Below are positions 10,194 to 23,116 of a DNA stretch of 64,000 nt, piece by piece. Under the pieces are notes generated by a model. The model had not been told where the DNA came from. It did no database searches and was given only the letters and a program-made list of their open reading frames with translations. Both the position numbers and the translations under genes were made by a program. Position 1 is the first letter of the stretch. Each line of letters starts with the position of its first letter. The DNA is from Ampelocalamus luodianensis. Its lineage: Eukaryota; Streptophyta; Magnoliopsida; Poales; Poaceae. The stretch is from the NCBI GenBank assembly GCA_036346255.1, contig JAYEVH010000058.1:1-64000 (forward strand), written 5' to 3'.

Positions 10194-11315
10194 TTTCCTT
10201 TGTTTCTGGATTGGTGCGATGCACGGTGGTCGGCCTCAGAAATGACGCTCCCGAATCAAGTCGATCTTATGTTCTATCCCACGAATTGGTGGTAGCCCAC
10301 TGGTACCTCGCTTGGAAAGACGTCAAGTCCCGCAAAACACAAGCAACACCACTAGGAAGAGAAGACAAGTCGTTAGTCGAAAGCAAGGCGCCTTTGTACA
10401 ATAGTACAAAGTGCACCAAATTGGGATCTTCACAATTCTCTCATTTCTGATTTGGTGGGTAACATCACTAAATTCTTCTCTCGCTCTTGGCGGTCTCAAC
10501 GTGCATCTCAATTTTCTCGCATTGAAGAATCTACAACTGCTATGTGTAAGGGGCTTCAAGATGATATCCATATTATTCCATCGAAATGTGTAGCGATTTG
10601 TACGCCTATCATGAACAAGAACGGTCATATTGCCATGGCCGCCCCAAGAGCAAGTGACACAATCATAGGCACAACATCGCATTCCACGTTGTCGGTGTAC
10701 TTCCCAATAGAAAACGCCACTCGCACCATATAGTTCACCTTCACTTCTCTTTGTCGCTCAACCATTGCACATGATAAGGACGTGGATGCAAGTACTTCAA
10801 ACCCAACTTATGACACATATCCTTGCTAGCCAAATTGTGACAACTTCCGCCATCAATGATCACTTTGCGGACCTTACCCTTATCAAGCTTCGCCAAGTTC
10901 GAAACAAATTGCACACCGCTCGAGTGACGGCGATGGCATCACACTAAGCACCTTGGGCGCAAACAATGGAATACCGCCGTTGTTAGGAAACTCGTGATCG
11001 CACTCACATTGTTCTATGTCATCGCAGCAAGATCTGTTGCGATCAGCACTCGTCATCACTAGTCGAAACATAACCGCCATCCTGGTGATAAGTATAGTTC
11101 GACATTTGGGGCGCCTCTCAAAATGGCCAACACCCTTGTACTTGTGGCAAATGATGTCACGTGAACGCCCCGTTGACCCCATAGACGCAGGTCGCGACTA
11201 GCGGCGGGCGCCGCAGTCGACGCACCGGCTTTGGTGTACTTCTCCGACTTACTTTATGGAATCAAGCGCATTGCCGAATTGCTTCCGCCGGAGTGCTCTT
11301 GTTTGGCGGGCTGTT
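10194..11315 (-). pseudogene. E1 protease, zinc knuckle and distal gag; RT deleted
   Basis: Starting at the deletion joint (10194-10201) the minus strand carries the region before RT, then a protease with IDGGSCHN (about 10835-10860), the ECDHEFPN linker and a zinc knuckle DIICHKYKGVGHFER (about 11130-11165) whose second Cys has become Tyr. Gag is cut at 11315 by E2 and resumes at 19512. Confidence 0.8.
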
Positions 11316-12343
11316 TGATACTGGGAGGCCCGATCTTCTCGATGAGAAACCGTGGGTAGTTGATGGCAGACGGCGTCGCTAAGCTGAACACTCGCGCCAA
11401 TGCACGAACCTCAACTCTTGAATACGCCCACAATACATCGGTAGTTGTTCGTCGCGAGACCACGAACGATTTAACGCCAAGTCCCCAATTCCCAATGGAA
11501 CGACGGCTTGACCTTGGATTGCGAGAACAAAACAAATGGATCGCCTAATTCTCTCTCAAAGTCCTCGCATGAACTCGTGTCGAAAGAACAAGCAATAGCT
11601 ATGTTTCAATCTTATGCATAAACTGGTCTAATGGATACAAGGGAGGGCAAAGGTATTTAAGGCGCTCCACGACTCACGCACGGCCTAGGGCCAGCCACAC
11701 ATGCCGAATCAAACTCTAACTCGACTAAGACCTAAAAACACACAAAAGGAAAACCTAACTTAAGTCCGTCACATTGTTTCGGCCATAGCGGCGCGACCGT
11801 AAGTCTTCTGAAGCTGGGGCCAAAACCATTGTGTGGGCCTTGGAATAAGCTTTCAAACAAGTCCAAGAACACCCCAATCGGACTCCGTATGCAAAAGTTA
11901 TGGGTTTTTATTACAGCCCTGTTGGGCTGTCCTGAACCGAATCTGAATTGAATTCGAGTTGATTCCGAGATGAATTTCGGTTGCACTTGTGGAAGATCCG
12001 AATTGGGCTTGAATTTGGGCTTTTCTCCCTTGGTTGACCCACGTGAGCTTCTCCTCCATTGCTTTGACTCCGACCTCCTCTTGGTTCCAAAGGCTTCACA
12101 ATGTTCAAACCTGAGAATGCACAAAACATTTGCATGAGGTAATACCCAATTCTCATCAATGACAATAGAAGATTCATTAAGAAACAAAAGCACTGTTGAT
12201 TTAGAAGTTTAGCTCTTGCTCTCGCGGTGGACCAATATGCACTTCTGTACTTGAATTATTTAGTAGGCCACGTATGGCGCCCACCTCGCATGTGTATGAC
12301 CACCAATAGGGAAAGATGTATAAGTGTTAGGGATGCCTCATCA
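11316..12343 (-). repeat. E2 3' LTR (1028 bp)
   Basis: Plus-strand ends TGATACTGGGAGG and GCCTCATCA. Long class; very similar to the other E2 LTR by eye. Confidence 0.9.
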
Positions 12344-12349
12344 TCCTCC

Positions 12350-13595
12350 CTCTTGAAAAGGCGTCGTCCTCGACTGGATCATCACCACCAAAGAAAGGTG
12401 ATAAATCAGCGACATTGAAAGTAGAGCTCACGCCATAGTCATCGCCGAAAGCTCTATCTTGTAGGCATTGTCGCTGATCTTCGCAAGCACCTTGAAAGGT
12501 CCATCACCTCGTGGCAGCAATTTAGACTTGCGGCGCTCGAAAACGATCCTTGCGGTAGTGCACCCAAACCAAATCACCGTTGAAAATCATCTTCTTCCGC
12601 TTCTTATTCGCTTCAAAGATATGACTTGACCTTGCGCTCAATCTCCTCTTTTGTTTTGAGATGCAATTTCTTCACATACTCACCGCTTGGATGCCTCCAT
12701 ATGAACACGGTGTTGACTTGAAGTGGCAGCAAATCAAGCGCGTAAACGGTTTGAAACCATACACCACTTCAAAAGGACACAATCACAGAGTGGAGTGCAC
12801 GCCCGATTATGTTTAATTCCACGCGGCGCAAACAATCCTCCCACTCGCGCAGATTCTTCTTGATCATGGTCCAAGTAGCATCGAAGTGTGCGTTCACCAC
12901 CTCCGCTTGACCATCGCTTGGGGATGACAAGTCGCGCTGAATAACAACTTCGCCCCCGTTTACCCCAAAGTGTCTTCCAAAAGTAGCTCATGAACTTCAC
13001 GCCACGATCCGACACAATAGTGCGTGGCACGCCATGCAGCCTCACGATCTCCCCGAAAAACAAGTTAGCAATATGCGACGCATCGCCGCTCTTGTGGTAC
13101 GGAATAAAGTGTGCCATCTTTGAAAACGATCCACAACGACAAAAACAGAATCACTCCCCTCTTAGTTCTAGGTAATCCTAAAACAAAATCCATACTAATA
13201 TCCTCCCATGGTGCATTGGGAACAGGTAGAGGGGTATACAAACCGTGTGGATTCAATTTTGATTTCGCTTGTGGCAAATAATGCATCGTTGCACATACCT
13301 CTCTACATCTCGCCTCATCTTAGGCCAATAAAAGTGATCGCCAAAGATAGATAACGCTCTTCTCACGCCCAAAATGTCCCATCAACCCACCTCGCATGTG
13401 ATTCTGCAGAATAGCAAACGCACGGAGGAGTCCGAACGATAATTTGTTAGTGCTAAACAAAACCCATCATGGATGTGAAATTTATCCCAGCCTTTTCCTC
13501 TTTGCAATGTGCATAAGGAACGGAAAATCATGGTCATGAGCATATAAATCACGCAAACTCTCTAAACCAGAACTTGCACTCCTAATTGAGTTAAA
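12350..13595 (-). pseudogene. E2 integrase, frameshifted
   Basis: A polypurine tract at 12344-12356 precedes it. The minus strand shows SMDFVLGLPRTKRG (about 13170-13212), IVRLHGVPRTIVSDRGVKFM (12985-13045) and further C-terminal blocks in other frames. The first two catalytic Asp positions are visible; the Glu region is garbled by an indel near 12900-12920. The HHCC zinc-binding part is recognisable around 13260-13450. Confidence 0.8.
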
Positions 13596-13599
13596 AGCA

Positions 13600-14795
13600 C
13601 ACTTTTCCTAGAGAGAGCATCACTACTACATTTTCCTTTCCTTCTTATATTTTACAATGTAAGGAAACGACTCAATGAATTCGACCCATTTGGCATGTCT
13701 ACGGTTCAGTTTGCTTGGCCCTTTAAATACTTTAATGCCTCATGATCGGAATGAATAATAAACTCTTTAGGCCATAAATAGTGTTGCCAAGTTTCTAATG
13801 CACGACTAAAGCATAAAGCTCTTTGTCATAGACCGATAATTCAATTGAGCACCATTCAGTTTCTCACTAAAATAAGCTACCGGTCTTCCTCTTGCATTAA
13901 AACACCGCCAATACCCAATCCACTAGCATCACACTCAATTTCAAAATTTTAGTGAAATCAGTAAAACAAGCAACGGTGCTTCACTCAAGCGTTTCTTAAG
14001 TTCAGCAAAAGCATTGTCTTGCGCTACCCCCACACAAATTCAACACCCTTTTTAGTAAGTTCATTCAAAGGGGCAGCTATGGTGCTAAAATCCTTCACAA
14101 AGCTACGATAAAACCAACGAGACCATGAAAGCTCCTAATCTGACTTACATTCAGGAGTTGGCCAATTTTTAATCGCTTCAATTTTAGACTCATCTACTTC
14201 AACTCCTCGTGCGTAAACAACATAGCCCAAAAAGATGACACGATCTTTGCAAAGGTACACTTCTAAGTTACCGAATAACCTAGCCTCACGCAAAACTTGT
14301 AGAACTTGTCTAAGATGGTCTATGTGTTCATTCAATCATGATCAGATCTAATATCATCAAAGTACACAACCACAAATTTACCAATCAAATGCCTTAAAAC
14401 ATGATTCATTAAAGCTGCATGAATGTACTAGGTGCATTAGTTAAACCAAAAGGCATGACTAACCACTCATACAACCCAAATTTTGTTTTAAATGTTGTTT
14501 TCCACTCATCCCCTTCATGCATCCTAATTTGATGGTAACCATGCGCAAATCTATCTTAGAAAAATAACAGCACCACTCAATTCGCCTCAGCATATCATCT
14601 AAGCGAGGTATAGGATGACGATATCGAATTGTGATATTATTAATCGCTCGACAATCTACTTTACATACGCCATGAACCATCTTTCTTAGGAACTAAAATA
14701 ACAGAACAAAGACAAGGGCTTAAGCTTTCACATACATACCCTTTGGAGAGAAGCTCTTGTACTTGTTTCTGAATTTCCTTTGTTTCATCGGATTG
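13600..14795 (-). pseudogene. E2 RNase H and reverse transcriptase, frameshifted
   Basis: RNase H motifs (ECDASG region near 13930, LNYPV-YDKELYAL near 13800-13850) and RT motifs (RVIFLGYVV near 14215-14245, YFDDI near 14350, LVMPFGLTNAP near 14430-14465, INNITIRYRHPIPRLDDML near 14590-14650) occur in the order expected for gypsy pol. Several indels break them. This is the full version of the region that E1 and E3 have lost in whole or part. Confidence 0.82.
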
Positions 14796-15560
14796 GTGCG
14801 ATGCGGTGGTCGGTTCGGCAATGACGCTCCCGAATCAAGTCGATCTTATGTTCTATCCCACGACTGGTGGTAGCCCACGGTACCTCGCTTGGAAAGACGT
14901 CGCTGAAGTCCCGCAAAACACAAGCAACACCACTAGGAAGAGAAGACAAGTCGTTAGTCGAAGCAAGGCGTCTTTGTACAATAGTACAAAGTGCACCAAA
15001 TTGGGATCTTCGCTGAATTCTCTCATTTCGATTTGGTGGCTAACATCACTAAATTCTTCTCTCGCTCTTTGGCGATCTCAACGCATCTCAATTTTCTGCA
15101 TTGAAGAATTCACAACTGCTATGTGTAAGGGGCTTCAAGATGATATCCATATTATTCCATCGAAATGTGTAGCGATTTGTACGCCCATCATGAACAGCAG
15201 AACGGCCATATTGCCATGGCCGCCCCAAGAGCAAGTGACACAACCGTCATAGGCACAACATCGCAGATCCACGATGTCGTGTACTTCCCAATAGAAAACG
15301 CCACTCGCACTATATAGTTCACCTTCACTTCTCTTTGTCGCTCAACCATTGCACATGATAAGGACGTGGATGCGCAAGTACTTCAAACCCAACTTATGAC
15401 ACATATCCTTGCTAGCCAAATTGTGACAACTTCCGCCATCAATGATCACTTTGCGGACCTTACCTTATCAAGCTTCGCCAAGTTCAAACAAATTGCACAC
15501 TGCTCGAGTGACGGCGATGGCATCACACTAAGCACCTTGGGCGTGCAAACAATGGAATAT
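14796..15560 (-). pseudogene. E2 protease region
   Basis: Minus-strand IIDGGSCHNLASKDMCHKLG is found around 15390-15460, the same protease as in E3. Downstream it shows IHD-GR-TNRYTF (about 15155-15200), then the linker to RT. Confidence 0.78.
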
Positions 15561-17047
15561 CGCCGTTGTTAGGAAACTCGTGGATCGCACTCACATTGTT
15601 CTATGTCATCGGGTGCAAGACTCGTTGCGATCAAAGCGACTCGTCATCACTAGTCAAACATAACCGCCATCGGTGATAAGCATAGTTCGACATTTGGGCA
15701 ATTCTCTCAAAATGGCCAACACCTTGCACTTGTGGCAAATGATGTCACGTGAACGCCCCGTTGACCCCATGAGACGAGGTCGCACTAGCAATGGGCGCCG
15801 CAGTCGACGACCGTCTGCCGTGTACTCTCCACTTCTTACTTATGGAACGCGCATTGCCAATTGCTTCCACGAGTGCTCTTGTTTGGCCGGTTGTTGTTAT
15901 ATGGCTGTCCCGGATCGGGCCAAGGACGTGAACGGGTAGCGAACCTGCATCTTCAATCACTTGTCGCCGCCGCGTGCTTGGTGCAAAGAACTCAATCATA
16001 TCATTATAGGGATGGTGATTGACAATGCGCTGATAAAGATGATTCATGCCGCCTAGAAATCTCGCCATGGTCTCGTTTCTTCATTCTCGCGACATCCGCA
16101 TGTATCATGATAGTTTCCATCTCCTTATGATATTCGCCAATTGACCTCATACCTTGTCGCAGCTTCTCACAACTTCTCAAATAGTGAGCGCTTGTAGTGG
16201 CGAGGTACAAAGCGTGCCCGCAAATGTCGCTTCATCCGCTCCCGTGTGGTAATCGGCAACTCATGGCGCTCCATGCGCTATTTAATGAATCGCTTCCCAC
16301 CAATGTGTAGCATAATCATCCAAGCCATTGGAAGCAAGCAATGCCTTCTTCTCATTGGAATAGTTGTTCATGCGAAACAACTTATCCACCTTCACTCCCA
16401 AGTGAGGTATTGCTCCACATCCGTACTCACCAAAATATAGGAAGAGTAAATTTGGGCTTAGCGACAAAATCGCCGGCGCCGTGTCGACGCCGCACGTTGT
16501 TGCGATGGTGGCGCCGTCGGTCATCGTAGTCGCCGCGGGGAAATCGCCATCCCATTGCTCGGCCTCATCCGCCATGCTACGAGGTGCACGATGCACACCT
16601 CCTCCGTGGACACCACGGTGCGCCTCCACTCGCCGCTGTTGCCTCGCCACGCCATGAGCTCGAGGGGTGCCGCGCCGCCATCCGACGCTTGGCGGCACCG
16701 CCATGCGACGCGCCCGCCGCCGCCGCGCCTCATCCACACGAATAGCACGCCATCCTCGGCCTCATTGTGCAAAACGCCGAGGGCCGTGCACACTCGTGTC
16801 ATCGGTTTGCGCACTTCACGTGATTGTGTTGAGCTAACATGGCGCGTAGCTCCGTGAAGTTATTGTTGATGGTCAGACGCATTGTGTGACCTCCTCCCGA
16901 GGGTGTTCACCCACTGAATTTCCCGAGTTCATCGCGCACGCCATTGTCACCATCTTGAAGTTGTTTTGTAGCATCTCGCGCAACCGAGTGTACTCTGCCC
17001 ACGTGAACCGCGCTCCGGATTAGGTGGATCCTCCTCGTGACCGACAT
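15561..17047 (-). pseudogene. E2 gag, frameshifted
   Basis: The start ATG is at 17047, in the same context as in the other copies. Recognisable Gag pieces are KVDKLFRMNNYSNEKKALLA and SNGLDDYATHWWEAIH (16282-16390), GMRSIGEYHKEMETIMIHAD (about 16090-16160) and MARFLGGMNHLYQRIVNHHP (16005-16068). A CCHC knuckle region follows near 15720-15745. The GC-rich N-terminal part (16450-16800) encodes Arg/Gly/Ala-rich sequence. Confidence 0.8.
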
Positions 17048-18465
17048 AGCAACAACTCACAAACAAGAAACGAGGTTATATCCGGTTAGTAAAACAAAAG
17101 CTCGCATTACGCTCGCAACTCACCGTCCGAAAACAAGACAAGCTTACTGCTCCAAAGTGAATCAAGGACGGCAAAACAGCGCCAGATAAATAACGACCTT
17201 AACCTTGTGAATGTAGGAGCGTAACCAAGAGCAAGGGAGTACACAACGGTGTAGGTGGAGCTTGGCGGGTATGTGTATATCCTATGCAACTGATATTCAA
17301 GGTATTGTAAAGCTAAGTAATGATCCAAGCTAGAGTATTTTGCCTATGTGCTGATCCAACAGTTTTTAAGCGTATGAACGCACACGCAAGGATAAATGAG
17401 ACTTAATGCAAACAAAGGACTGAGCTAGCGAGCGAAAAAGAGATGAAACCAGCTCGTTTTGCACCAAGTACGGGATAGACGCTAGCCAATTGCAAAGGAA
17501 TATACTAGGGCACAAGATTGCTCAATCAAAATTGAAAAACACATGCTAAAAAGATGACCCGCATCTGTAGTAGCTAAAAGTATGCGCGATCAACTCGAAA
17601 AGGGATGTCGTCGCCACGGTACCTTAGAATCACCGCAGAGGGGCTCTATCAATTTTGAGCGAAATCGAGAAACCGAATTTTTTCTCGCTTATGCCCGCTT
17701 TGAGGCCCTAAACGACCTTTTGGGGTCGAAGTTTTCCGCACACGTATGCCCGGTGGCTTACGCGATGTAAAACCCCTGCATTTCCGCATTTCTTCTTTTT
17801 GGCTCTATTTTCCGCTTCTTTCCAACGGATCAAGAAACGCCCAATCGGAGGTCGATGCAAAAGTTAGCGTTTTTTTTTATTTTATGCGCTCTTTCTCTAT
17901 GCGGTTGCCTTTTCCTTCTTTTCTCTCGCTTTGCTCCCGTGGAATCGCGCAACCTCACAAAACAAAGAACGTGTAATCAACTTGAATGAGCAGCCCTAGG
18001 TGCAATATCAATAGCTAGTCTCAAGATGAAAGGATATAAAAGGACACCAAATGTGGTTCGGCCGGCTATGATGTAGTGGCCGAAACTCAAGATGGAGCAA
18101 TTGGACTCGGATTGTGTTTGAGCTAGAGGTTGATTAGGACTCTAGTCCCACCAAGGAGTTCGGATAAGGAAACAACACTGTCTCGGATTGTGCTAGCAAG
18201 ACAAACAAGACTGACAGATCTGATGATGATGGTTTTGGGTGCAATTGAGGGAGTTCAATCAGCAATTTTTTTTTTGATAAAGATTGCTACGCAATGGAAA
18301 CACAAGGATCAGCACTAAAACAAAACTCTAATGGATGAAAACTTAACTAAACGCACAAGAAATAAACAGATTAAACTACGCTTTGGTAATCGCAATTTTT
18401 GGTTTATTGTACGATAGGAAACAAAACGAATCTAACTACGGGTAAAGAAGTTCTCACCGAGTAAA
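17048..18465 (-). other. E2 leader (about 1.4 kb untranslated)
   Basis: Lies between primer site and gag, is shared with E1 (20668-22067) and has no long conserved frame. It has a poly-T tract (18269-18279 on the plus strand). Its function beyond packaging or translation control of the element RNA cannot be judged from sequence. Confidence 0.7.
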
Positions 18466-18482
18466 CCTAGAATCTGATACCA
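18466..18482 (-). other. E2 primer binding site
   Basis: Reverse complement TGGTATCAGATTCTAGG two bases inside the 5' LTR; initiator Met tRNA type. Confidence 0.82.
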
Positions 18483-18484
18483 CA

Positions 18485-19511
18485 TGATACGGGGGAGGCC
18501 CGATCTTCTCAGTGAGAAACCGTGGATAGTTGATGCGCAGACGATGTCGCTAATGAACACTCGCGCCAATGCACGAACCTCAACTCTTCGGAATACGCCC
18601 ACAATACACCGGGTAGTGGTTCGTCGCGAGACCATTTAACGCATTTAACGCCAAGTCCCCATTCCCAATGGAACGACGGCTTGACCTTGATTGCGAACAA
18701 AACAAATGGATCGCCTAATTTCTCTCAAAGTCCTCGCATGAACTCGGTGTCGAAAGAACAAGCAATAGCTATGTTTCAATCTTATGCATAAACTGGTCTA
18801 ATGGATACAAGGGAGGGGCAAGGGTATTTAAGGCGCTCCACGACTCACGCACGGCCTAGGCCAGCCACACATGCCGAATCAAACTCTAACTCGACTAAGA
18901 CCTAAAAACACACAAAAGGAAAACCTAACTTAAGTCCGTCACATTGTTTCTGGCCATAGCGGCGCGACCGTAAGTCTTCTGAAGCTGGGGCCAAAACCAT
19001 TGTGTGGGCCTTGAATAAGCTTTCAAACAAGTCCAAGAACACCCCAATCGGACTCCGTATGCAAAAGTTATGGTTTTATTACAGCCCTGTTGGGCTGTCC
19101 TGAACCGAATCCGAATTGAATTCGAGTTGATTCCGAGATGAATTTCTGTTGCACTTGTGGAAGATCCGAATTGGGCTTGAATTCTTGGGCTTTTCTCCTT
19201 GGTTGACCCACGTGAGCTTCTCCTCCATTGCTTTGACTCCGACCTCCCTCTTGGTTCCAAAGGCTTCACAATGTTCAAACTCGAGAATGCACAAAACATT
19301 TGCATGAGGTAATACCCAATTCTCATCAATGACAATAGAAGATTCATTAAGAAACAAAAGCACCTGTTGATTTAGAAGTTTAGCTCTTGCTCTCGCTGGA
19401 CCAATATGCACTTCGTATTTGAATTATTTAGAAGGCCACGTATGGCGCCCACCTCGCATGTGTATGACCACCAATAGGGAAAGATGTATAAGTGTTAGGG
19501 ATGCCTCATCA
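18485..19511 (-). repeat. E2 5' LTR (1027 bp)
   Basis: Plus-strand ends TGATACGGGGGAGG and GCCTCATCA, same class and orientation as 11316-12343. Confidence 0.9.
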
Positions 19512-20667
19512 TCGTTGTTATATGGCTGTCCCGGATGGCCAAGGACGGAACGGGCAATAACCGCATCTTCAATCACTTGTCGCCGGCCGTGCTTGGTGCA
19601 AAGAACTCAATCATATCATTATAGGGATGGTGATTGACAATGCGCTTGACAAAGATGATTCATGCCACTAGAAATCTCGCCATGGTCTGTTTCTTCATTC
19701 TCGCGACGCCCGCATGTATCATGATAGTTTCCATCTCCTTATAATATTCATCAATTGACCTCATACCTAGTCGCAGACTCACAACTTCTCAAATAGTGAG
19801 CGCTTGTAGTGGCGTAGGTACAAAGCGTGCCCGCAAATGTCGCTTCATCCGCCTCGTGTGATAATCGGCAACTCATGGCACTCCATGCGCTATTTAATGA
19901 ACCGCTCCCACCAATGTGTAGCATAATCATCCAAGCCATTGGAAGCAAGCAACGCTTCTTCTCATTGGAATAGTTGTTCATTCAAACAACTTATCCACCT
20001 TCAGCTCCCAAGTGAGGTATTGCTCCACATCCGTACTCACACGAAAATATAGGAAGAGTAAATTTGGGCTTAGCGACAAAATCGCTTGGCGCCGTCGTGT
20101 CGACGCTACACGCTGTTACGATGGTGGCGCTGCTCGGTCATCGTAGTCGCCGACGGAAATCGTCATCCCATTGCTCGCCTCATCGCCATGCTACGAGGTG
20201 CACGATGCACACCTCCTCCGTGGACACCCCGTGGTGCGCCCACTCGCCGCCGCTGCCTCGCCACGCCCATGAGCTCGAGGCGTGCCGCGGCCGCCATCCC
20301 GACGCTTTGGCGGCACCGCCATGCGACGCAGCGCCGCCGCCGCCGCTCCTCATCCACACGAATAGCACGCCATCCTCGGTCTCATTGTGCAAAACGGCCG
20401 AGGGCCGCACACTCGTGTCATCGCTTGCTCACCCCACGAGATTGTGTTGAGCTAACATGGCGCGTAGCTCCGTGAAGTTATTGTTGATGGTCAGACGCAT
20501 TGTGTGACCTCCTCCCGAGGGTGTTCACCCACCGAACTTCCCGAAGTTCATCGCGCAAGCCATTGTCACCATCTTGAAGTTGTTTTTGTAGCATCTCGCG
20601 CAACCGAGTGTACTGGTCCACGAACCGGCGCCCCGGATTAGGTGGATCCTCCTCGTGACTCCGACAT
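19512..20667 (-). pseudogene. E1 gag, proximal part
   Basis: Continues the gag broken by E2. The start ATG is at 20667, followed on the minus strand by SHEEDPPNPGRRFVDQYTRL. MNNYSNEKK lies near 19955-19981. The E2 junction falls in the region between the RFL-GMNHL block and the zinc knuckle. Frameshifted. Confidence 0.8.
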
Positions 20668-22067
20668 AGCAACAACTCACAAACAAGAAACGAGGTTATA
20701 TCCGGGTTAGTAAAACAAAAGCTCGCTACTATGCTCGCAACTCACCGTCCCCAAAAGAAGACAAGCTTACTGCTCCAAAGTGAATCAAGGACGGCAAAAC
20801 GACTGGGCCAGACAATGAACGACCTTAACCTGTGAATGTAGGAGCGTAACCAAGAGCAAGGGAGTACACAAACGGGTCGCCTTGGACAGTATGTGTATAT
20901 CCTATGCAACTGATATTCAAGGTATTGTAAAGCTAAGTAATGATCTAAGCTAGAGTATTTTGCCTATGTGCCGATCCAACATGTTTAAGCTAAGTGTATG
21001 AACGCACACGCAAAGATAAATGAGACTTAATGCAAACAAAGGACTGAGCTAGCGAGCGTAAAAGAGATGAAACCAGCTGCTTTGCACCAAGCACGGGATA
21101 GACGCTAGCCAATTGCAAAGGAATATATTAGGGCACAAGATTGCTCAATCAAAATTGAAAAACACAAGCTAAAAAGATGACCCGCATCAGAGTAGCTAAA
21201 AGTATGCGCGGATCAACTCGAAAAGTGATGTCGCCGCCACGGGTACCTTAGAATCACCGCAGAGGGGCTCACAATTTTGAGTGAAATCGAGAAACCGAAT
21301 TTTTCTCGGTTTTGCGGGCCCGCTTTGAGGCCCTAAACGACCTTTTTAGGTCGGGTTTTCCGCACACGCAGCTCCGTGGCTTACGCGATGTAAAACCCCG
21401 ATTTCTGCATCTATTTTCTCGCTTCCTTTCCAACGGATCAAGAAACGCCCAATCGGAGGTCGATGCAAAAGTTAGCGCTTATTTTTTTATTTTTTATGCC
21501 GCAGCTCTTTCTATATGCGGTCGCTTTTCCTTCTTTTCCTCTCGCTTGCTCCCGTGGAATCACGCAACCTCACAAAACATCAACGTAATCAACTTGAATG
21601 AGTAACCCTAGGTGCAATATCAATAGCTAGTCTCAAGATGAAAGGATATAAAAGGACACCAAATGTGGTTCGACTGCTATGATGTAGTGGTCAAACTCAA
21701 GATGGAGCAATTGACTTGATTGTGTTTGAGCTAGAGGTTGATTAGGACTCTAGTGCCACCAAGGAGTTCGGATAAGGAAACAACACTGTCTCGGATTGTC
21801 TTGGCAAGACAGCGCACTGACAGATCTGATGATGAGTTTTGGGTGCAATTGAGGAGTTCAATCAGCAATTTTTTTTTTGATAAAGATTAAGCTACGCAAT
21901 GGAAACACAAGGATCAAGACTAAAACAAAACTCTAATGGATGAAAACTTAACTAAACGCACAAGAAATAAAATGATTAAACTACGGTTTTGGTACCGCAA
22001 TTTTTGGTTTATTGTACGATAGGAAAGAAACGAATCTAACTACGTAAAGAAGTTCTCACCGAGTAAA
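20668..22067 (-). other. E1 leader (untranslated)
   Basis: Homologous to the E2 leader; no conserved frame and a poly-T tract near 21870. Confidence 0.68.
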
Positions 22068-22083
22068 CCTAGAATCGATACCA
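22068..22083 (-). other. E1 primer binding site
   Basis: Same site as in E2 with one base missing in the middle (TGGTATCGATTCTAGG), beside the 5' LTR. Confidence 0.78.
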
Positions 22084-22085
22084 CA

Positions 22086-23111
22086 TGATACGGGAGGCCC
22101 GATCTTCTCGTTGAGAAACCGTGGATAGTTGATGCGGTAGACGATGTCGCTAGTGAACACTCGCGCCAATGCACGAACCCTCAACTCTTCGAATACGCCA
22201 CAACACACGGGTAGTTGTTCGTCGCGAGACCACGATCCATTTAACGCCAAGTCCCCGATTCCCAATGGAACGACGCTTGACCTTGAATTGCGAACTAACA
22301 ATTGATCGCTTAGTTCTCTCAAAGTCCTCGCATGAACTCGGGTCGAAGGACAAGCAATAGCTATGTTTCAATCTTATGAATAAACTGGTCTAATGGATAC
22401 AAGGGAGGGCAAGGGTATTTAAGCGCGCTCCACGACTCACGCACGGCCTAGGGTCGCCACACATGCCGAATCAAACTCTAACTCGCTAAGACCTAAAACA
22501 CACAAAAAGGAAAACCTAACTTAAGTCCGTCATATTGTTTCGCCATAGAGGCGCGACCGTAAGTCTTCTGAAGTTGGGGCCAAAACAATTGTGTGGGCCT
22601 TGAATAAGCTTTCAAACAAGTCCAAGAACACCTCAATCGGACTCAGATGCAAAAGTTATGGCCTTTTTATTACAGCCCTGTTGGGCTGTCCCGAACCGAA
22701 TCCGAATTGAATTCTGAGTTGATTCCGAGATGAATTTCGGTTGCACATGTGGAAGATCCGAATTGGGCTTGAATTATTGGGCTTTTCTCCCCTTGGTTGA
22801 CCCACGTGAGCTTCTCCTCCATTGCTGTGACTCCGGCCTCCCTCTCGGTTCCAAAGGCTTCACAATGTTCAAACCTGAGAATGCACAAAATATTTCCATG
22901 AGGTAATACCCAATTCTCATCAATGACAATAGAAGATTCATTAAGAAACAAAAGCACCTGTTGATTTAGAAGTTTAGCTCTTGCTCTTGTCAGTGGACCA
23001 ATATGCATTTCTGTACTTGAATTATTTGTAGCGTCACGTATGGCGTCCACCTCAGTATGTGTATGACCACCAATAGGGAAAGATGTATAAGTGTTAGGGA
23101 TGCCCTCATCA
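22086..23111 (-). repeat. E1 5' LTR (1026 bp)
   Basis: Plus-strand ends TGATACGGGAGG and GCCCTCATCA, followed by the target duplication ATAGG. Confidence 0.9.
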
Positions 23112-23116
23112 ATAGG

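Larger units (their letters stand above)
11316..19511 (-). mobile_element. E2: full-length Ty3/gypsy element inserted in E1 gag
   Basis: It is 8196 bp with LTRs 11316-12343 and 18485-19511. The flanks are CTGTT (11311-11315) and TCGTT (19512-19516). The uninterrupted homologous gag of E3 reads CCGTT there, so both fit one 5-bp duplication with one C-to-T change each. Leader, gag, protease, RT, RNase H and integrase are all present in order, but each is frameshifted. It is the only full-structure copy of the long class here. Confidence 0.92.
7890..23111 (-). mobile_element. E1: Ty3/gypsy element inserted in the E0 3' LTR
   Basis: LTRs at 7890-8904 and 22086-23111 are in the same orientation, and a perfect 5-bp target duplication ATAGG flanks the element. 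Reading the minus strand the order is 5' LTR, primer site, leader, gag, zinc knuckle, protease, integrase, polypurine tract, 3' LTR. RT and RNase H are absent because of a deletion near 10194. E2 interrupts gag at 11316-19511. Without E2 it is about 7.0 kb. It is non-autonomous. Confidence 0.93.

Noticed and set aside
7890..23111. Two tandem elements sharing LTRs
   Set aside because: Four LTRs with two sets of target duplications and a gag that reads across E2 show nesting, not tandem duplication.
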